From Pseudomonas sp. B21_DOA (lineage in GTDB: Bacteria > Pseudomonadota > Gammaproteobacteria > Pseudomonadales > Pseudomonadaceae), in contig CP086683.1 of NCBI GenBank assembly GCA_030544685.1, forward strand, positions 868,001-932,000: DNA of 64,000 bases, given 5' to 3'. The number at the start of each line of letters is the position of its first letter. Position 1 is the first letter of the stretch. A program made the translations under genes and the position numbers. Shown here in pieces: positions 1 to 10,042 of the stretch. Below the pieces are notes generated by a model. The model made no database searches and had not been told where the DNA came from. It was given only the letters and a program-made list of their open reading frames with translations.

Positions 1-967
1 GTGACGATCATCGCCATGATCAGGGTCATCATCACGGTGCCGAAGATCGCCGGGAAAATCCCGCCTTCGGTGTTCGCTTCACGCGGGTCGTCGGAGAGGA
101 ATTCCCAGATTTTGCTGAAGTAGAAGCCGAGCTTGGTCAGTGTGCTCATCGCGTTCGGCTGGTAGGCGTGAACCACTTTGCCCAGACCGATTTCGATTTC
201 CTTGCCGTTGGCATCGCGAGCAGTCAGTGCGTCGCGGTTGAACTGCGCATGCAGGTCGGCCAGGCGCGCTTCGATGTCCTGATAGCGCGCGTTCAGCTCG
301 GCGCGCTCGGATTCCATGTCCGCTTGTGCGGTGGCGTCGAGTTTGCCTTCCAGCTCCAGCTTGCGGCCGTGCAGACGGATGCGTTCGAGGCCGGCGTTGA
401 TCGCGCCGATGTCGGTTTTTCCAACGACTTCAGTTGCGCAGCGAGGCCGTTCACACGATCGATGCGCGCCTGCAGCTCAGGCCATGCGGCCTCGCCCTCG
501 GCGATGACCTTGCCGTCCTGTTTGACGTTGACCAGGTAGCCGTAGAAGTTACCCCACTCACGACGCTCGATCGCCATCAACTCCGGCGGCGTGGTCTGGT
601 TGGTCAGCCACTCGCCGACGATCCAGGTGAAGTCGTTGCCGTTCAGGTCACGGTTGCCGACCTTGATCAGCTCGCGAGTCATGAACTCCGGACCCTCGTC
701 CGGCACCGGCAAACCGGCACTCTTCAGACGCGCGCGCGGCACTTCTTCTTTCTGTACCACTTCGCCGATCACCAGGTGATTGGCCTGGCCCAGTACGTCG
801 TAGTGAGCATGGATCAGATCCGCCGGCCAGAAGTGACCGAGACCGCGCACGGCAATCACCGCCAACAGGCCAATGGTCATGATGACCGCGATGGACACCG
901 CGCCACCGCTGATCCAGACGCCCGGGGCGCCGCTCTTGAACCATCCTTTCAGGGAGTTCTGTTTCAC
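1..967 (-). CDS. pstA: PstA, phosphate ABC transporter permease (partial, frameshifted)
   Basis: Inner-membrane permease subunit of the high-affinity phosphate importer PstSCAB. The N-terminus (MKQNSLKGWFKSG) leads into a membrane segment near residues 18-43 and then a long periplasmic loop typical of the large Pseudomonas PstA. The gene runs off the left edge, so the C-terminal transport domain is missing. A frameshift sits at the T5 run 416-421: adding one A on the coding strand restores the continuation into a coiled loop and a further membrane segment (MMTLIMAMIVT at the edge). The gene starts 16 bp after pstC ends, as in a pstC-pstA operon. Identity is secure; the break is probably a sequencing error. 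Confidence 0.9.
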
Positions 968-983
968 AGACTTCTACCTTTGC

Positions 984-3267
984 TTAAAGCGACGAGTATT
1001 TCTTGCGCAGACGCTGACGAATCAGTTCTGCCAGGGTGTTCATGACGAAGGTGAACAACAGCAGCACCAGCGCCGAGAGGAACAGCACGCGGTAGTGGCT
1101 GCCACCGACCTCCGACTCGGGCATTTCCACCGCGACGTTGGCGGCCAGGGTGCGCAGGCCTTCGAACAGGTTCATCTCCATCACCGGGGTGTTGCCGGTG
1201 GCCATCAGCACGATCATGGTTTCGCCGACCGCACGGCCCATGCCGATCATCAGCGCCGAAAAATCCCCGGGCTGGCGGTCAGGATCACCACGCGGGTCAT
1301 GGTCTGCCATGGCGTCGCACCGAGGGCCAGCGAACCCAGGGTCAGACCGCGCGGCACGCTGAACACGGCGTCTTCGGCGATCGAGTAGATGTTCGGGATC
1401 ACCGCGAAACCCATGGCCAGACCGACCACCAGAGCGTTGCGCTGGTCGTAGGTGATGCCCAGGTCATGGGAGATCCACATGCGCATGTCGCCGCCGAAGA
1501 ACCAGTTCTCCATGAACGGGCTCATGTACAGCGAGAGCCAGCCCACAAACAGGATCACCGGAATCAGCAGCGCACTTTCCCAACCGTCCGGGACTTTCAG
1601 GCGGATCGATTCAGGCAGACGACTGAAGGTGAAACCGGCGACCAGAATGCCGATCGGCAGCAACATCAGCAGGCTGAAGATGCCCGGCAGATGCCCTTCT
1701 ACATATGGAGCCAAGAACAGACCGGCGAAGAAACCGAGGATCACCGTCGGCATCGCTTCCATCAGCTCGATCACCGGTTTGACCTTGCGGCGCATGCCCG
1801 GCGCCATGAAGTACGCGGTGTAGATCGCCGCAGCGACGGCCAGTGGCGCGGCCAGCAGCATGGCGTAGAACGCGGCTTTCAGGGTGCCGAAGGTCAGCGG
1901 CGAGAGGCTCAGTTTCGGTTCGAAATCGGTGTTGGCCGCCGTCGATTGCCAGACGTATTTAGGCTCGTCGTAGTTCTCGTACCAGACCTTGCTCCACAGC
2001 GCGCTCCACGATACTTCCGGGTGCGGGTTGTCGAGCAGCAACGGCTGCAGCTTGCCGCCGGCTTCGACGATCACTCGGTTGGCGCGTGGCGACAGACCGA
2101 ACAGGCCCTGGCCTTCAACCACCTGATCGACCAGCAACGTGCGGTGTGCGGTGCTGTGGAACACGCCGAGCTTGCCGCTGGCATCGAGGGCGAGGAAGCC
2201 TTTGCGGCGCTCTTCGGCAGCGATTTCAACGATTGGCGTGGTGCCCATCTGGAAGGTGCGGATCTGCTTCAGGCGCAGCTCGCCATCGGTGTCACGGGCC
2301 ATGAACCACTGCGCCAGACCACCCTTGGAGTCACCGACGATCAGCGAAATGCCACCGACCAGTTGCGTGGTGGCAGTGACTTCGGCGTCAGCATTTTCCA
2401 GCAACTTGTAACGCCCGTTGAGGCTCTTGTCGCGCAGGCTGAACACGTCGGCCTGGGCGCGCCCGTTGACTACATACAGCCACTGCTGGCGCGGGTCGAC
2501 GAAGATGTTTTTCACAGGCTCGGTCATCTGCGGCAGATCGATACGCTTCTGCTCGTTGGTGACTTCGCCTGTCATCATGTTTTCTTCGCTGGTCAGCGAC
2601 AGCACATTGAGTTGCGAGCCAGTGGAGCCAACCAGCATCAGTGTCGAATCAGTGGCGTTGAGGCTGACATGTTCCAGCGCACCGCCGCTCTCGTTCAGCG
2701 CAATCGGCGCCTCGCCGTACGGGTATTCGATGGCCGGGCTGATGGTTTTCTTACCGTCCGGGTAGCTGACTTTATAGGTATGACGGAACACCAGCGCCTG
2801 ACCGTTGGACAAGCCCACGGCCACCAGCGGATGACCCGGCTGGTCTTCGCCAATGGACGTTACGCTGGCACCGGCCGGCAATGGCAGATCGACGCGCTTC
2901 AATTCAGCGCCACTGTCGATATCAAAAAACAGCGCCTGGCCCTTGTCGGAAACGCGCATGGCCACCTGATTCTGCTCTTCGAGCGAGATCATCAGCGGCT
3001 TGCCGGCGTCCTGCATCCAGGCCGGGGTGATCGAGTCTTTCGCAGTCAGGTCAGCGCCTTGAAACAACGGCGCGACGACGTAAGCGAGGAAAAAGAAAAT
3101 CAGGGTGATGGCCGCGAGCACCGCCAGGCCGCCGACGAGGACGTACCAACGGGTGAAGCGATCCTTGAGCGCACGAATACGGCGCTTGCGTTGCAGCTCA
3201 GGCGTATTGAAATCAATGCGCTTGGGAGGGAAGTCGTAGTCATTGGGGAATTGGCCAGATCATTCAT
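984..3267 (-). CDS. pstC: PstC, phosphate ABC transporter permease (two frameshifts)
   Basis: Second permease of the phosphate importer. This is the long Pseudomonas form: a short cytoplasmic N-terminus, a membrane anchor (VLAAITLIFFFLAYVV), a large periplasmic domain of about 400 residues, then the permease core with GRAVGETMIVLMATGN near the end. The start is ATG at 3267 with AGGGTG upstream. Two single-base deletions break it: one near 3247-3255, after MNDLAN, and one in the A5 run 1259-1263, where ASPGIF should continue into SALMIGMG. With both bases restored it encodes 761 residues. It has its own Pho box at 3290-3307, so it can be transcribed separately from pstS. Confidence 0.92.
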
Positions 3268-3289
3268 GCGCACACCCTAGCGATCCTGT

Positions 3290-3307
3290 ATGACAGAAAG
3301 ATGACAA
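3290..3307 (-). promoter_or_regulatory. Pho box upstream of pstC
   Basis: On the minus strand this reads TTGTCATCTTTCTGTCAT, matching 14 of 16 defined positions of the PhoB consensus CTGTCAT-N2-A-N-CTGTCAT. It lies 22 bp upstream of the pstC start. PhoB activation under phosphate limitation is inferred from the family. Confidence 0.75.
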
Positions 3308-3433
3308 TGCAGTGACGCAGCAAATCCGCCAGCCGGAAGTCCGGCAGCGGAGTCGAAAATTTGGTGGTTGCAGGAGCGCGTCTGTTCGCCAAAGCGTCGG
3401 GTCAGTCACATTTATGCTGCATGTGACCACCCC

Positions 3434-3460
3434 TTCGCGAGCAGGCTCGCTCCCACAGGA
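3434..3460. repeat. REP element (single)
   Basis: Contains the fluorescens-group REP palindrome core GCGAGCAGGCTCGC followed by TCCCACAGG. It lies between pstS and pstC, just after the pstS stop in the direction of transcription. Confidence 0.85.
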
Positions 3461-3487
3461 GTCCGGCTTCAGGCCGGCCTCAGGGTG

Positions 3488-4485
3488 TTACTTCTTGGCG
3501 ACTGCGCCGCCTTCCTGCAGACCGAGGTCAGCCAGTGCTTTGGCAGCAACCTTGGCTGGCAGCGGGATGTAGCCGTCTTTCACTACCACTTCCTGACCCT
3601 GTTTCGACAGCACCAGCTTCACGAACTCGGCTTCCAGCGGGGCCAGAGGCTTGTTCGGGGCTTTGTTGACGTAAACGTAGAGGAAGCGCGACAGCGGATA
3701 CTTGCCGTTCAGGGCGTTTTCTTCGGTGTCTTCGATGAAGTCAGTGCTGCCTTTCTTGGCCAGCGGTACGGTTTTCACGCTGGCGGTCTTGTAACCGATG
3801 CCCGAGTAACCGATGCCGTTGAGCGAGGAGCTGATCGACTGCACTACCGACGCCGAACCTGGTTGTTCGTTGACGTTAGGCTTGTAGTCGCCTTTGCACA
3901 GGGCTTCTTCCTTGAAGTAGCCGTAGGTGCCGGATACCGAGTTGCGGCCGAACAGTTGCACTGGCTTGTTGGCCAGATCGCCGGTCACACCCAGGTCGCC
4001 CCAGGTTTTCACGTCGGCCTTGGCGCCGCACAGACGGGTCGACGAGAAGATCGCATCAACCTGTTCCATGGTCAGGTGCTGGATCGGGTTGTCCTTGTGC
4101 ACGAACACGGCCAGGGCATCCACGGCAACCGGAATGGCGGTTGGCTTGTAGCCGTATTTCTGCTCGAAGGCCGCCAGTTCGGTGTCCTTCATCTTGCGGC
4201 TCATCGGGCCCAGGTTAGAGGTGCCTTCGGTCAGCGCAGGTGGCGCGGTAGCCGAACCTGCAGCCTGAATCTGGATGTTGACGTTCGGGTATTCTTTTTG
4301 TAGTTCTCAGCCCACAGGGTCATGAGGTTGGCCAGGGTATCGGAACCGACGCTGGACAGGTTGCCCGACACACCAGTGGTCTTGGTGTAGCTCGGGATAG
4401 CAGGGTCAACAGCGGCGAACGCGTTGGCAGTCGCAACGCCAGCAGCGACAAAAGTCATTGCCGCCATCAAACGCTTCAGTTTCAT
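3488..4485 (-). CDS. pstS: PstS, periplasmic phosphate-binding protein (frameshifted)
   Basis: Periplasmic phosphate receptor for PstCAB. It has a signal peptide ([24 protein letters not shown]) and the phosphate-pocket signatures [11 protein letters not shown] near residue 47 and [14 protein letters not shown] in the second lobe. The start ATG at 4485 is preceded by a GGAGTAA Shine-Dalgarno. One base is missing in the T5 run 4295-4299: NYKK should continue [21 protein letters not shown]. Restored length is 332 residues, normal for Pseudomonas PstS. It is the first gene of the pst locus and has a Pho box at 4564-4581. Confidence 0.93.
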
Positions 4486-4563
4486 GCCTTACTCCTAGCA
4501 GATAGGGTGTGTTAAGTCGGGGCCAAGTATCAGCAGGCCATGTGAACACTCTATGGCTGAAAT

Positions 4564-4581
4564 ATGACAATTGGATGAAAG
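4564..4581 (-). promoter_or_regulatory. Pho box upstream of pstS
   Basis: The minus strand reads CTTTCATCCAATTGTCAT, 14 of 16 defined matches to the PhoB direct-repeat consensus. It lies 78 bp upstream of the pstS ATG, a normal distance for a PhoB-dependent promoter. Confidence 0.78.
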
Positions 4582-4598
4582 GCCAGTATGTCGCGCAG

Positions 4599-4709
4599 AT
4601 CGTTCCCACGCTCCGCGTGGGAATGCCGCCAGGGACGCTCCGCGTCCGCTTCCAGAGGTGACGCAGAGCGTCACGGGATGCATTCCCACGCAGAGCGTGG
4701 GAACGATCA
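4599..4709. repeat. Inverted-repeat element, second REP family
   Basis: A REPIN-like doublet unrelated to the GCGAGCAGGCTCGC family. The outer arms are GATCGTTCCCACGCTCCGCG and its near-complement at the other end, each containing GTTCCCACG...CGTGGGAA. An inner imperfect inverted repeat (GACGCTCCGCGTC with ACGCAGAGCGT) lies between them. It fills the gap between pstS and the transporter gene. Confidence 0.8.
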
Positions 4710-4717
4710 GCCGTTAA

Positions 4718-6016
4718 TCAGCGGCCGTTTTTCCAGAGCCACGCACCGACCACCATCCCCACGCCGCACAACACCGCTACATAGTAAGCCGGCCCCATCG
4801 CGCTTTCCTTGAGCAGCAGGCTCACCACCATCGGCGTCAGGCCACCGAAGATTGCGTACGCAACGTTGTAGGAGAACGACAGCCCACTGAAACGCACCAC
4901 CGGCGGGAACGCCTTGACCATCACGTACGGCACTGCGCCGATGGTACCGACCAGCAAACCGGTCAGTGCGTACAGCGGGAACAGCCAGTCCGGGTGGTCG
5001 GCGAGGCTGTGGTAGAAGGTCCAGGAGCTGATCAGCAGGCCCAGGCAACCGAACACGAATACGCGACCGGCGCCGAAGCGATCAGCCAACGCGCCGGCGC
5101 CAATGCAGCCGAGGCTGAGGAAGACGATCGCCAGACTGTTGGCTTGCAGCGCCGTGGTCGCCGAGAAGTGGTAGACCGTTTGCAGCACGGTCGGGGTCAT
5201 CAGGATCACTACGACGACGCCGGCCGACAGCAACCAGGTCAGCAGCATCGAGATGGCGATGGCGCCGCGATGATCACGCAACACTGCGCGCAGCGGCACT
5301 TCTTCGGCCAGTGCCTTGCGCATTTGCAGCTCGGCGAACACCGGTGTCTCGTGCAGCCAGCGGCGCAGGTACACCGAGAACAGGCCGAACACGCCGCCGA
5401 GGAGGAACGGGATCCGCCACGCGTAATCCGCCACTTCGGCTGGCGTATAAATGCTGTTGATCGCCGTGGCGACCAGCGAGCCGAGGAGGATGCCGGCAGT
5501 CAGGCCGCTGGTGAGGGTGCCGCAGGCGTAGCCGATGTGCTTTTGCGGTACGTGTTCGGAAACGAAGACCCACGCCCCCGGCACTTCACCTCCAATCGCC
5601 GCGCCCTGGATCACCCGCATGAGCAGCAACAGGATCGGCGCCCAGATGCCGATCTGCGCGTAGGTCGGCAGCAGGCCCATGATCAGCGTCGGCACGGCCA
5701 TCATGAAAATGCTCAGGGTGAACATCTTCTTGCGCCCCAGCAGGTCACCGAAGTGCGCCATGACGATGCCGCCCAACGGCCGCGCCAGATAGCCCGCAGC
5801 AAAGATGCCGAAGGTCTGCATCAAGCGCAGCCACTCGGGCATGTCGGCAGGAAAGAACAGTTTGCCGACGACGGTGGCGAAAAAGACGAAGATGATGAAA
5901 TCGTAGAACTCCAGCGCCCCGCCGAGGGCGGACAGCGACAGAGTCTTGTAGTCATTGCGGGTCAACGGTCGTGCGGGTTGCTCGGGCTGCGCGAGGCTCG
6001 AAGGCGCTGTGGTCAT
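4718..6016 (-). CDS. MHS-family MFS transporter
   Basis: Probable proton-coupled importer of a small organic acid or similar metabolite in the inner membrane; substrate unknown. The 432-residue protein has about 12 hydrophobic segments. The motifs LGGALEFYDFIIFVFFA (first helix), the loop ARPLGGIVMAHFGDLLGRKKMF and RVIQGAAIGGEVPGAWVFVSEH are typical of the metabolite:H+ symporter branch. I chose ATG 6016 (MTTAPSS) because GAGAAG lies just upstream and the 32 codons before it show no membrane-protein character. It is a single gene flanked by repeats, with no neighbour that hints at the substrate. Confidence 0.85.
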   Translation of the reverse strand: MTTAPSSLAQPEQPARPLTRNDYKTLSLSALGGALEFYDFIIFVFFATVVGKLFFPADMPEWLRLMQTFGIFAAGYLARPLGGIVMAHFGDLLGRKKMFTLSIFMMAVPTLIMGLLPTYAQIGIWAPILLLLMRVIQGAAIGGEVPGAWVFVSEHVPQKHIGYACGTLTSGLTAGILLGSLVATAINSIYTPAEVADYAWRIPFLLGGVFGLFSVYLRRWLHETPVFAELQMRKALAEEVPLRAVLRDHRGAIAISMLLTWLLSAGVVVVILMTPTVLQTVYHFSATTALQANSLAIVFLSLGCIGAGALADRFGAGRVFVFGCLGLLISSWTFYHSLADHPDWLFPLYALTGLLVGTIGAVPYVMVKAFPPVVRFSGLSFSYNVAYAIFGGLTPMVVSLLLKESAMGPAYYVAVLCGVGMVVGAWLWKNGR

Positions 6017-6393
6017 GGCAAGGGCTTCTCTTATAGTCGAATCTGTCGCCACAACAACGCTGGCGGTGGCTTGGACAGGTTCGGCACCATAGCAAATTGT
6101 TCGAAAAAGCACATAGAGGCGCGTAATTGACGGTCGAAATCAGAACCGGGTGGTCGTCGCGGGGTCTATCGACCGATATACTCGCCACCTGCGCAGGATT
6201 TGTAAGAGGTTACTGTGCGAAAACGTTGTTGGCCCGTCCTTTGCTCGGGATTTAGCCTTTTTCGCAGAGTTTCCCTTTAGGCGCCTGATGGAAAACGTGA
6301 CGAACGCAGTGTGTTCGGTGTTGAATCGTTTTTCTTGAAGACGGCTACCACCCGCAATACCCACGAAGAGTCACGGGTCAGAGGCCCCTCGGC
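6017..6393. other. Intergenic region, nothing recognised
   Basis: 377 bp between two divergently transcribed genes. It presumably holds both promoters. I see no convincing RNA gene, repeat or conserved small ORF; the short ORFs here lack ribosome-binding sites and recognisable motifs. Confidence 0.5.
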
Positions 6394-6798
6394 ATGATAG
6401 AGCTCGAACAAGAAGATCCGATCCCACAGGGCGACCTGGCCCTGCAAATCACCGCCCTTCCGCGCGAAACCAACGGCTTTGGCGATATTTTCGGCGGCTG
6501 GCTGGTCGCGCAAATGGATCTGGCCGGCACCGCCATGGCCAGCCGCGTTGCCGGCGGTCGCGTCGCCACTGTCGCCATTGACCGCATGGCGTTTCTCGTC
6601 CCGGTCGCGGTCGGCGCGCAGCTGTCCTTTTATACCCAGACCTTGGAAATCGGCCGCAGCTCGATCCAGATGATGGTCGAAGTGTGGAGCGATGACCCAC
6701 TGTCCAGCGAATGGCGCAAGGTCACCGAAGCGGTTTTCGTTTTCGTCGCCATCGACGGCAGCGGTCGCACCCGTTCGGTGCCGCCACGCGCGCGTTAA
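6394..6798 (+). CDS. Acyl-CoA thioesterase, YciA-like hot-dog protein
   Basis: Predicted cytoplasmic acyl-CoA hydrolase of 134 residues. The hot-dog fold signature NGFGDIFGGWLVAQMDLAG (about residues 26-44) corresponds to the YciA catalytic region with its conserved N and D, followed by TVAIDRMAFLVPV. Length and motif match YciA/FadM-type short thioesterases. ATG 6394 is used; no strong Shine-Dalgarno is visible. A second, longer hot-dog thioesterase lies at 50180-50662. The physiological substrate cannot be told from sequence. Confidence 0.85.
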   Translation: MIELEQEDPIPQGDLALQITALPRETNGFGDIFGGWLVAQMDLAGTAMASRVAGGRVATVAIDRMAFLVPVAVGAQLSFYTQTLEIGRSSIQMMVEVWSDDPLSSEWRKVTEAVFVFVAIDGSGRTRSVPPRAR

Positions 6799-6855
6799 AC
6801 CTCGCCGCCGTTTTGCGGTCGATAGTCGTCCCCAGTGTCTGATCGAGAGTTGCCC

Positions 6856-7755
6856 ATGAACACGCCCAACGTTGAAGCCGTCAAACAGGATGAACTGAAC
6901 TGCTGGCGCATCCGCCACGGCAAGGCCGAAGTGCTGGTGGCCCAGCAAGGCGCGCACATCCTCAGTTATCAGATCGACGGCCAGCCGCCGATCATCTGGC
7001 TCAACGACAAGGCCGAGTTCAAGACCGGCAAGAGCATCCGCGCCGGCGTGCCGGTGTGCTGGCCGTGGTTCGGCAAGTTCGAACGCAACCCGCACAGCGT
7101 GCAGGCCATGTACACCGGCGAGCAACCGGCGCCCGCGCACGGTCTGGTGCGGGCGATGGACTGGGAGTTGGGCAACATCGAATCAGAGGCTGACGGCATC
7201 AAGGTCGAATTCAAGCTGCCCTACCCGGAAGGTGGCCTGCCGGGCTGGCCCCACGAGGTCGATCTGACCCTGACCCTGCATCTGGCGGATCAACTGCATT
7301 ACAGCCTGACCAGCCATAACCGGGGGACTGACAGCGTCACGCTGAGTCAGGCGCTGCACACCTATTTCGCCGTCAGTGATGTGCGTAACGTGCACGTTGA
7401 TGGTGTCGCCGGGCTGGATTACATCGAGACCCTGGATGACTGGAATACAGCCAGCCAGAGCGGCGATCTGCATTTCAGCGGCGAGACCGACCGCATCTAC
7501 CTCGATGCTCCGCCGCAGCTGAGCATCGTCGATCCGACCTGGGAGCGGCGCATCGTGCTGACCTCGACGGGCTCGCGCACGGCGGTGATCTGGAACCCGT
7601 GGATCGACCGCGCCGCCGCATTGTCGGACATGGACAACGACGGCTGGCAGCGCATGCTGTGCATCGAAACGGCGAATGTGATGGATGATCTGGTGACCCT
7701 GGCGCCGGGGGCGAGCCATACCATGGGTGTCAGCGTAGCTGCTACGCCGCTCTAA
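6856..7755 (+). CDS. D-hexose-6-phosphate mutarotase (YeaD-like)
   Basis: Glucose-6-phosphate 1-epimerase family enzyme that interconverts alpha and beta anomers of hexose 6-phosphates. The 299-residue protein has the aldose-epimerase fold signatures GAHILSYQIDG near residue 30, GVPVCWPWFGKF near 65 and the catalytic APAHGLVRAMDWEL near 95. ATG 6856 (MNTPNVEAV) is chosen over an upstream ATG at 6835 because similarity begins here and GAGTTGCCC precedes it. The following 210 bp hold only repeats. Confidence 0.88.
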   Translation: MNTPNVEAVKQDELNCWRIRHGKAEVLVAQQGAHILSYQIDGQPPIIWLNDKAEFKTGKSIRAGVPVCWPWFGKFERNPHSVQAMYTGEQPAPAHGLVRAMDWELGNIESEADGIKVEFKLPYPEGGLPGWPHEVDLTLTLHLADQLHYSLTSHNRGTDSVTLSQALHTYFAVSDVRNVHVDGVAGLDYIETLDDWNTASQSGDLHFSGETDRIYLDAPPQLSIVDPTWERRIVLTSTGSRTAVIWNPWIDRAAALSDMDNDGWQRMLCIETANVMDDLVTLAPGASHTMGVSVAATPL

Positions 7756-7784
7756 GCTCTAGCACCATACAAAAGGGCAAAGAG

Positions 7785-7929
7785 CCCTGTGGCGAGGGAT
7801 TTATCCCCGCTGGGTCGCGCAGCGGCCCCCGCTTTTTCTAAATCAAAAGCTGGGGCCTGCTGCGCAGTCCAGCGGGGATAAATCCCTCGCCACAGATAAA
7901 TCCCTTCACCACAGATAAATCCCCTCACC
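7785..7929. repeat. Inverted repeat of the GGGATTTATCCCC family plus short direct repeats
   Basis: Two arms in opposite orientation (CTGTGGCGAGGGATTTATCC and its complement, each followed by CCGCTGG and a GC-rich palindrome) flank about 20 bp. The 3' end continues with two further direct copies of ACAGATAAATCCC. This is a different family from the GAGCAGGCTC REPs. A second copy is at 13533-13668. Confidence 0.8.
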
Positions 7930-7965
7930 AAAAAGGCTCGCTCCTAAATTTATGTGCGGCGCGCT

Positions 7966-8502
7966 TTAGAGGTCAGCCTCCTGCACCACCCGCACTTTCT
8001 CCGCCTCCAGCGCATACGCCGCATCCGCCAAGTCATTGCTGACCTTCTCGATCTTCAGCGTGCCGGTCACCCACAGCGGCGTGTAGATGTCGTCCAGCTT
8101 CAAGCCCTTGGGATATCGCACCAGCACCAGTTGATTCGGCGGCGGTGGCGGCACGTGGATGCAGGCGCCCGGATACGGCACGAGGAAGAACAACGTGCTG
8201 CGGCCCTTGGCATCGGACTCCAGCGGCACCGGGTAACCACCGATGCGGATGTGTTTGTCATTCATCGACGCCACGGTTTTTGTCGAATACATCACCGCTG
8301 GCAGACCTTTGGCCTGTTTCATCCCGCCCTTCTCGGTGAAGGTGCCGGTGGCTTCGGGCGAGTTGTGATCGATTTCAGGCATGGCCTCAAGGGCCTTTTG
8401 ATCCGACTTGGGCATCAGTTCCAGCCAGTCGGTTTCCGGCAGTTCGCCGGCGTGGGCGAGATAGCTGCCCAGCAAGAGGAGAGTCAACAGAAGACGGCGC
8501 AT
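7966..8502 (-). CDS. DUF3299 domain lipoprotein-like exported protein
   Basis: A 178-residue exported protein of unknown function. It has a cleavable signal peptide (MRRLLLTLLLLGSYLAHA) and the DUF3299 hallmarks MKQAKGLPAVMYS, IRIGGYPVPLE and FFLVPYPGACIHVPPPPPNQ. In other gammaproteobacteria DUF3299 proteins often sit beside ABC transporters, but here it stands alone. ATG 8502 gives a standard signal peptide. Function is unknown. Confidence 0.85.
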   Translation of the reverse strand: MRRLLLTLLLLGSYLAHAGELPETDWLELMPKSDQKALEAMPEIDHNSPEATGTFTEKGGMKQAKGLPAVMYSTKTVASMNDKHIRIGGYPVPLESDAKGRSTLFFLVPYPGACIHVPPPPPNQLVLVRYPKGLKLDDIYTPLWVTGTLKIEKVSNDLADAAYALEAEKVRVVQEADL

Positions 8503-8549
8503 GAAGGTGCTCGGCAGGCAAAGGAATGGACGGTGAGTCGCCGCGCATT

Positions 8550-8840
8550 CTAGCCCTCCCGACCGCGATGGCCGAGAGGGCTTTGTCGCTTTCGATCAGT
8601 TCTTTTGATCAGACCGGAGATCACCAGCAACACGATCGCGCCGACCAGTGCGCCAAGGAAACCTGCGCCCTCGCCTGCCTGATAGATGCCCAGAGCCTGG
8701 CCGCCGTAGGTGGCCGCCAGCGAACCGCCGATACCGAGCAGGATGGTCATGATCCAGCCCATGCTGTCATCGCCCGGTTTCAGGAACCGAGCCAGCAGGC
8801 CGACGATCAAGCCGATAAAGATGGTTCCGATAATTCCCAT
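8550..8840 (-). CDS. GlsB/YeaQ/YmgE-family stress membrane protein (C-terminus frameshifted)
   Basis: Small inner-membrane protein of the transglycosylase-associated (Tag) family, often stress induced. Three hydrophobic segments carry the glycine motifs GLIVGLLARFLKPGDDSMGW and TILLGIGGSLAATYGGQALG. As sequenced it runs to 96 residues with a charged tail, KRTDRKRQSPLGHRGREG. Relatives end shortly after LIKKN. Adding one base to the T4 run 8603-8606 gives exactly that ending with a stop at 8596 (81 residues), so the tail is probably an artefact. Confidence 0.85.
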   Translation of the reverse strand: MGIIGTIFIGLIVGLLARFLKPGDDSMGWIMTILLGIGGSLAATYGGQALGIYQAGEGAGFLGALVGAIVLLVISGLIKRTDRKRQSPLGHRGREG

Positions 8841-8949
8841 GGCAATTCCCTCTTGATGATAGATATGCGAAGCCTAGTCAGACTTTGGCATCCTGCCATG
8901 AGAGAACGGCGGCCCCTGAATGGTTCCGCCGCTGCCACATGAAACTGTT

Positions 8950-10032
8950 TTACTCGGCGATCAGCGCTTCGACCTTGATGATCTGCGCCTGCAGCGTGGC
9001 CATGTCGGCGCAGCGCAGGTTGGCGTGGCCGACCTTGCGTCCGGCCTTGAACGCTTTGCCGTAGTGATGCAGATGGCAGTCTTCGATGGCGATGACTTTC
9101 TCAACCGGCGGTACCACGCCGATGAAGTTGAGCATCGCGCTCTCGCCGACCTTCGCGGTCGAACCCAGCGGCAGGCCGGCCACGGCACGCAGGTGGTTTT
9201 CGAACTGACTGCACTCGGCGCCTTCGGTGGTCCAGTGCCCGGAGTTGTGCACGCGCGGGGCGATCTCGTTGGCTTTCAGGCCACCGTCGACTTCGAAGAA
9301 CTCGAAAGCCATCACGCCGACGTAGTCGAGGTGCTTGAGCACACGGCTGGAATAATCCTCTGCCAGCGCCTGCAACGGGTGACCGGTGCTGGCGACCGAC
9401 AGCTTGAGAATGCCGCTGTCGTGGGTGTTGTGCACCAGTGGATAAAACTTCGTCTCGCCATCGCGGGCACGCACGGCGATCAGCGACACTTCGCCGGTGA
9501 ACGGCACGAAGCCTTCCAGCAGGCAGGCAACGCTGCCCAGTTCGGCGAACGTACCGGCAACCTCTTCCGGCTTGCGCAGGACTTTCTGGCCCTTGCCGTC
9601 GTAACCCAAGGTGCGGGTTTTCAGCACGGCCGGCAGACCGATCGAAGCGACGGCGGCGTCCAGATCGGCTTGCGACTGGATGTCGGCGAAGGCCGGCGTC
9701 GGAATGCCGAGGTCCTTGAACATGCTCTTTTCAAACCAGCGATCGCGGGCGATGCGCAGGGCTTCGGCGCTTGGGTAGACCGGCACGAACTGCGAGAGAA
9801 ACGCCACGGTTTCGGCCGGGACGCTTTCGAATTCGAAGGTCACCAGATCGACTTCATCGGCCAGCTGGCGCAGATGCTCCTGATCGCCGTAATCGGCCCG
9901 CAGGTGTTCGCCCAGCGCGGCCGCACAGGCGTCCGGCGCAGGGTCGAGAAAAGCGAAGTTCATCCCCAGCGGAGTGCCCGCCAGGGCCAACATGCGACCC
10001 AACTGGCCGCCACCGATTACACCGATCTTCAT
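8950..10032 (-). CDS. purK: PurK, N5-carboxyaminoimidazole ribonucleotide synthase
   Basis: ATP-dependent carboxylation of AIR with bicarbonate, a step of de novo purine synthesis. The 360-residue ATP-grasp protein begins MKIGVIGGGQLGRMLA. It carries KTRTLGYDGKGQ around residue 145, VSLIAVRARDGE, and the metal-binding NEIAPRVHNSGHWT near 270. ATG 10032 is chosen because the conserved N-terminus starts there; an in-frame extension upstream is non-conserved. It follows purE by 10 bp in the same operon, the usual purEK order. Confidence 0.95.
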   Translation of the reverse strand: MKIGVIGGGQLGRMLALAGTPLGMNFAFLDPAPDACAAALGEHLRADYGDQEHLRQLADEVDLVTFEFESVPAETVAFLSQFVPVYPSAEALRIARDRWFEKSMFKDLGIPTPAFADIQSQADLDAAVASIGLPAVLKTRTLGYDGKGQKVLRKPEEVAGTFAELGSVACLLEGFVPFTGEVSLIAVRARDGETKFYPLVHNTHDSGILKLSVASTGHPLQALAEDYSSRVLKHLDYVGVMAFEFFEVDGGLKANEIAPRVHNSGHWTTEGAECSQFENHLRAVAGLPLGSTAKVGESAMLNFIGVVPPVEKVIAIEDCHLHHYGKAFKAGRKVGHANLRCADMATLQAQIIKVEALIAE

Positions 10033-10042
10033 CTCAACAACC

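Noticed and set aside
1466..3280. Long plus-strand ORF (604 codons) opposite pstC
   Set aside because: No family resemblance, His/Gln/Arg-rich composition typical of the antisense of a high-GC gene; pstC explains the region.
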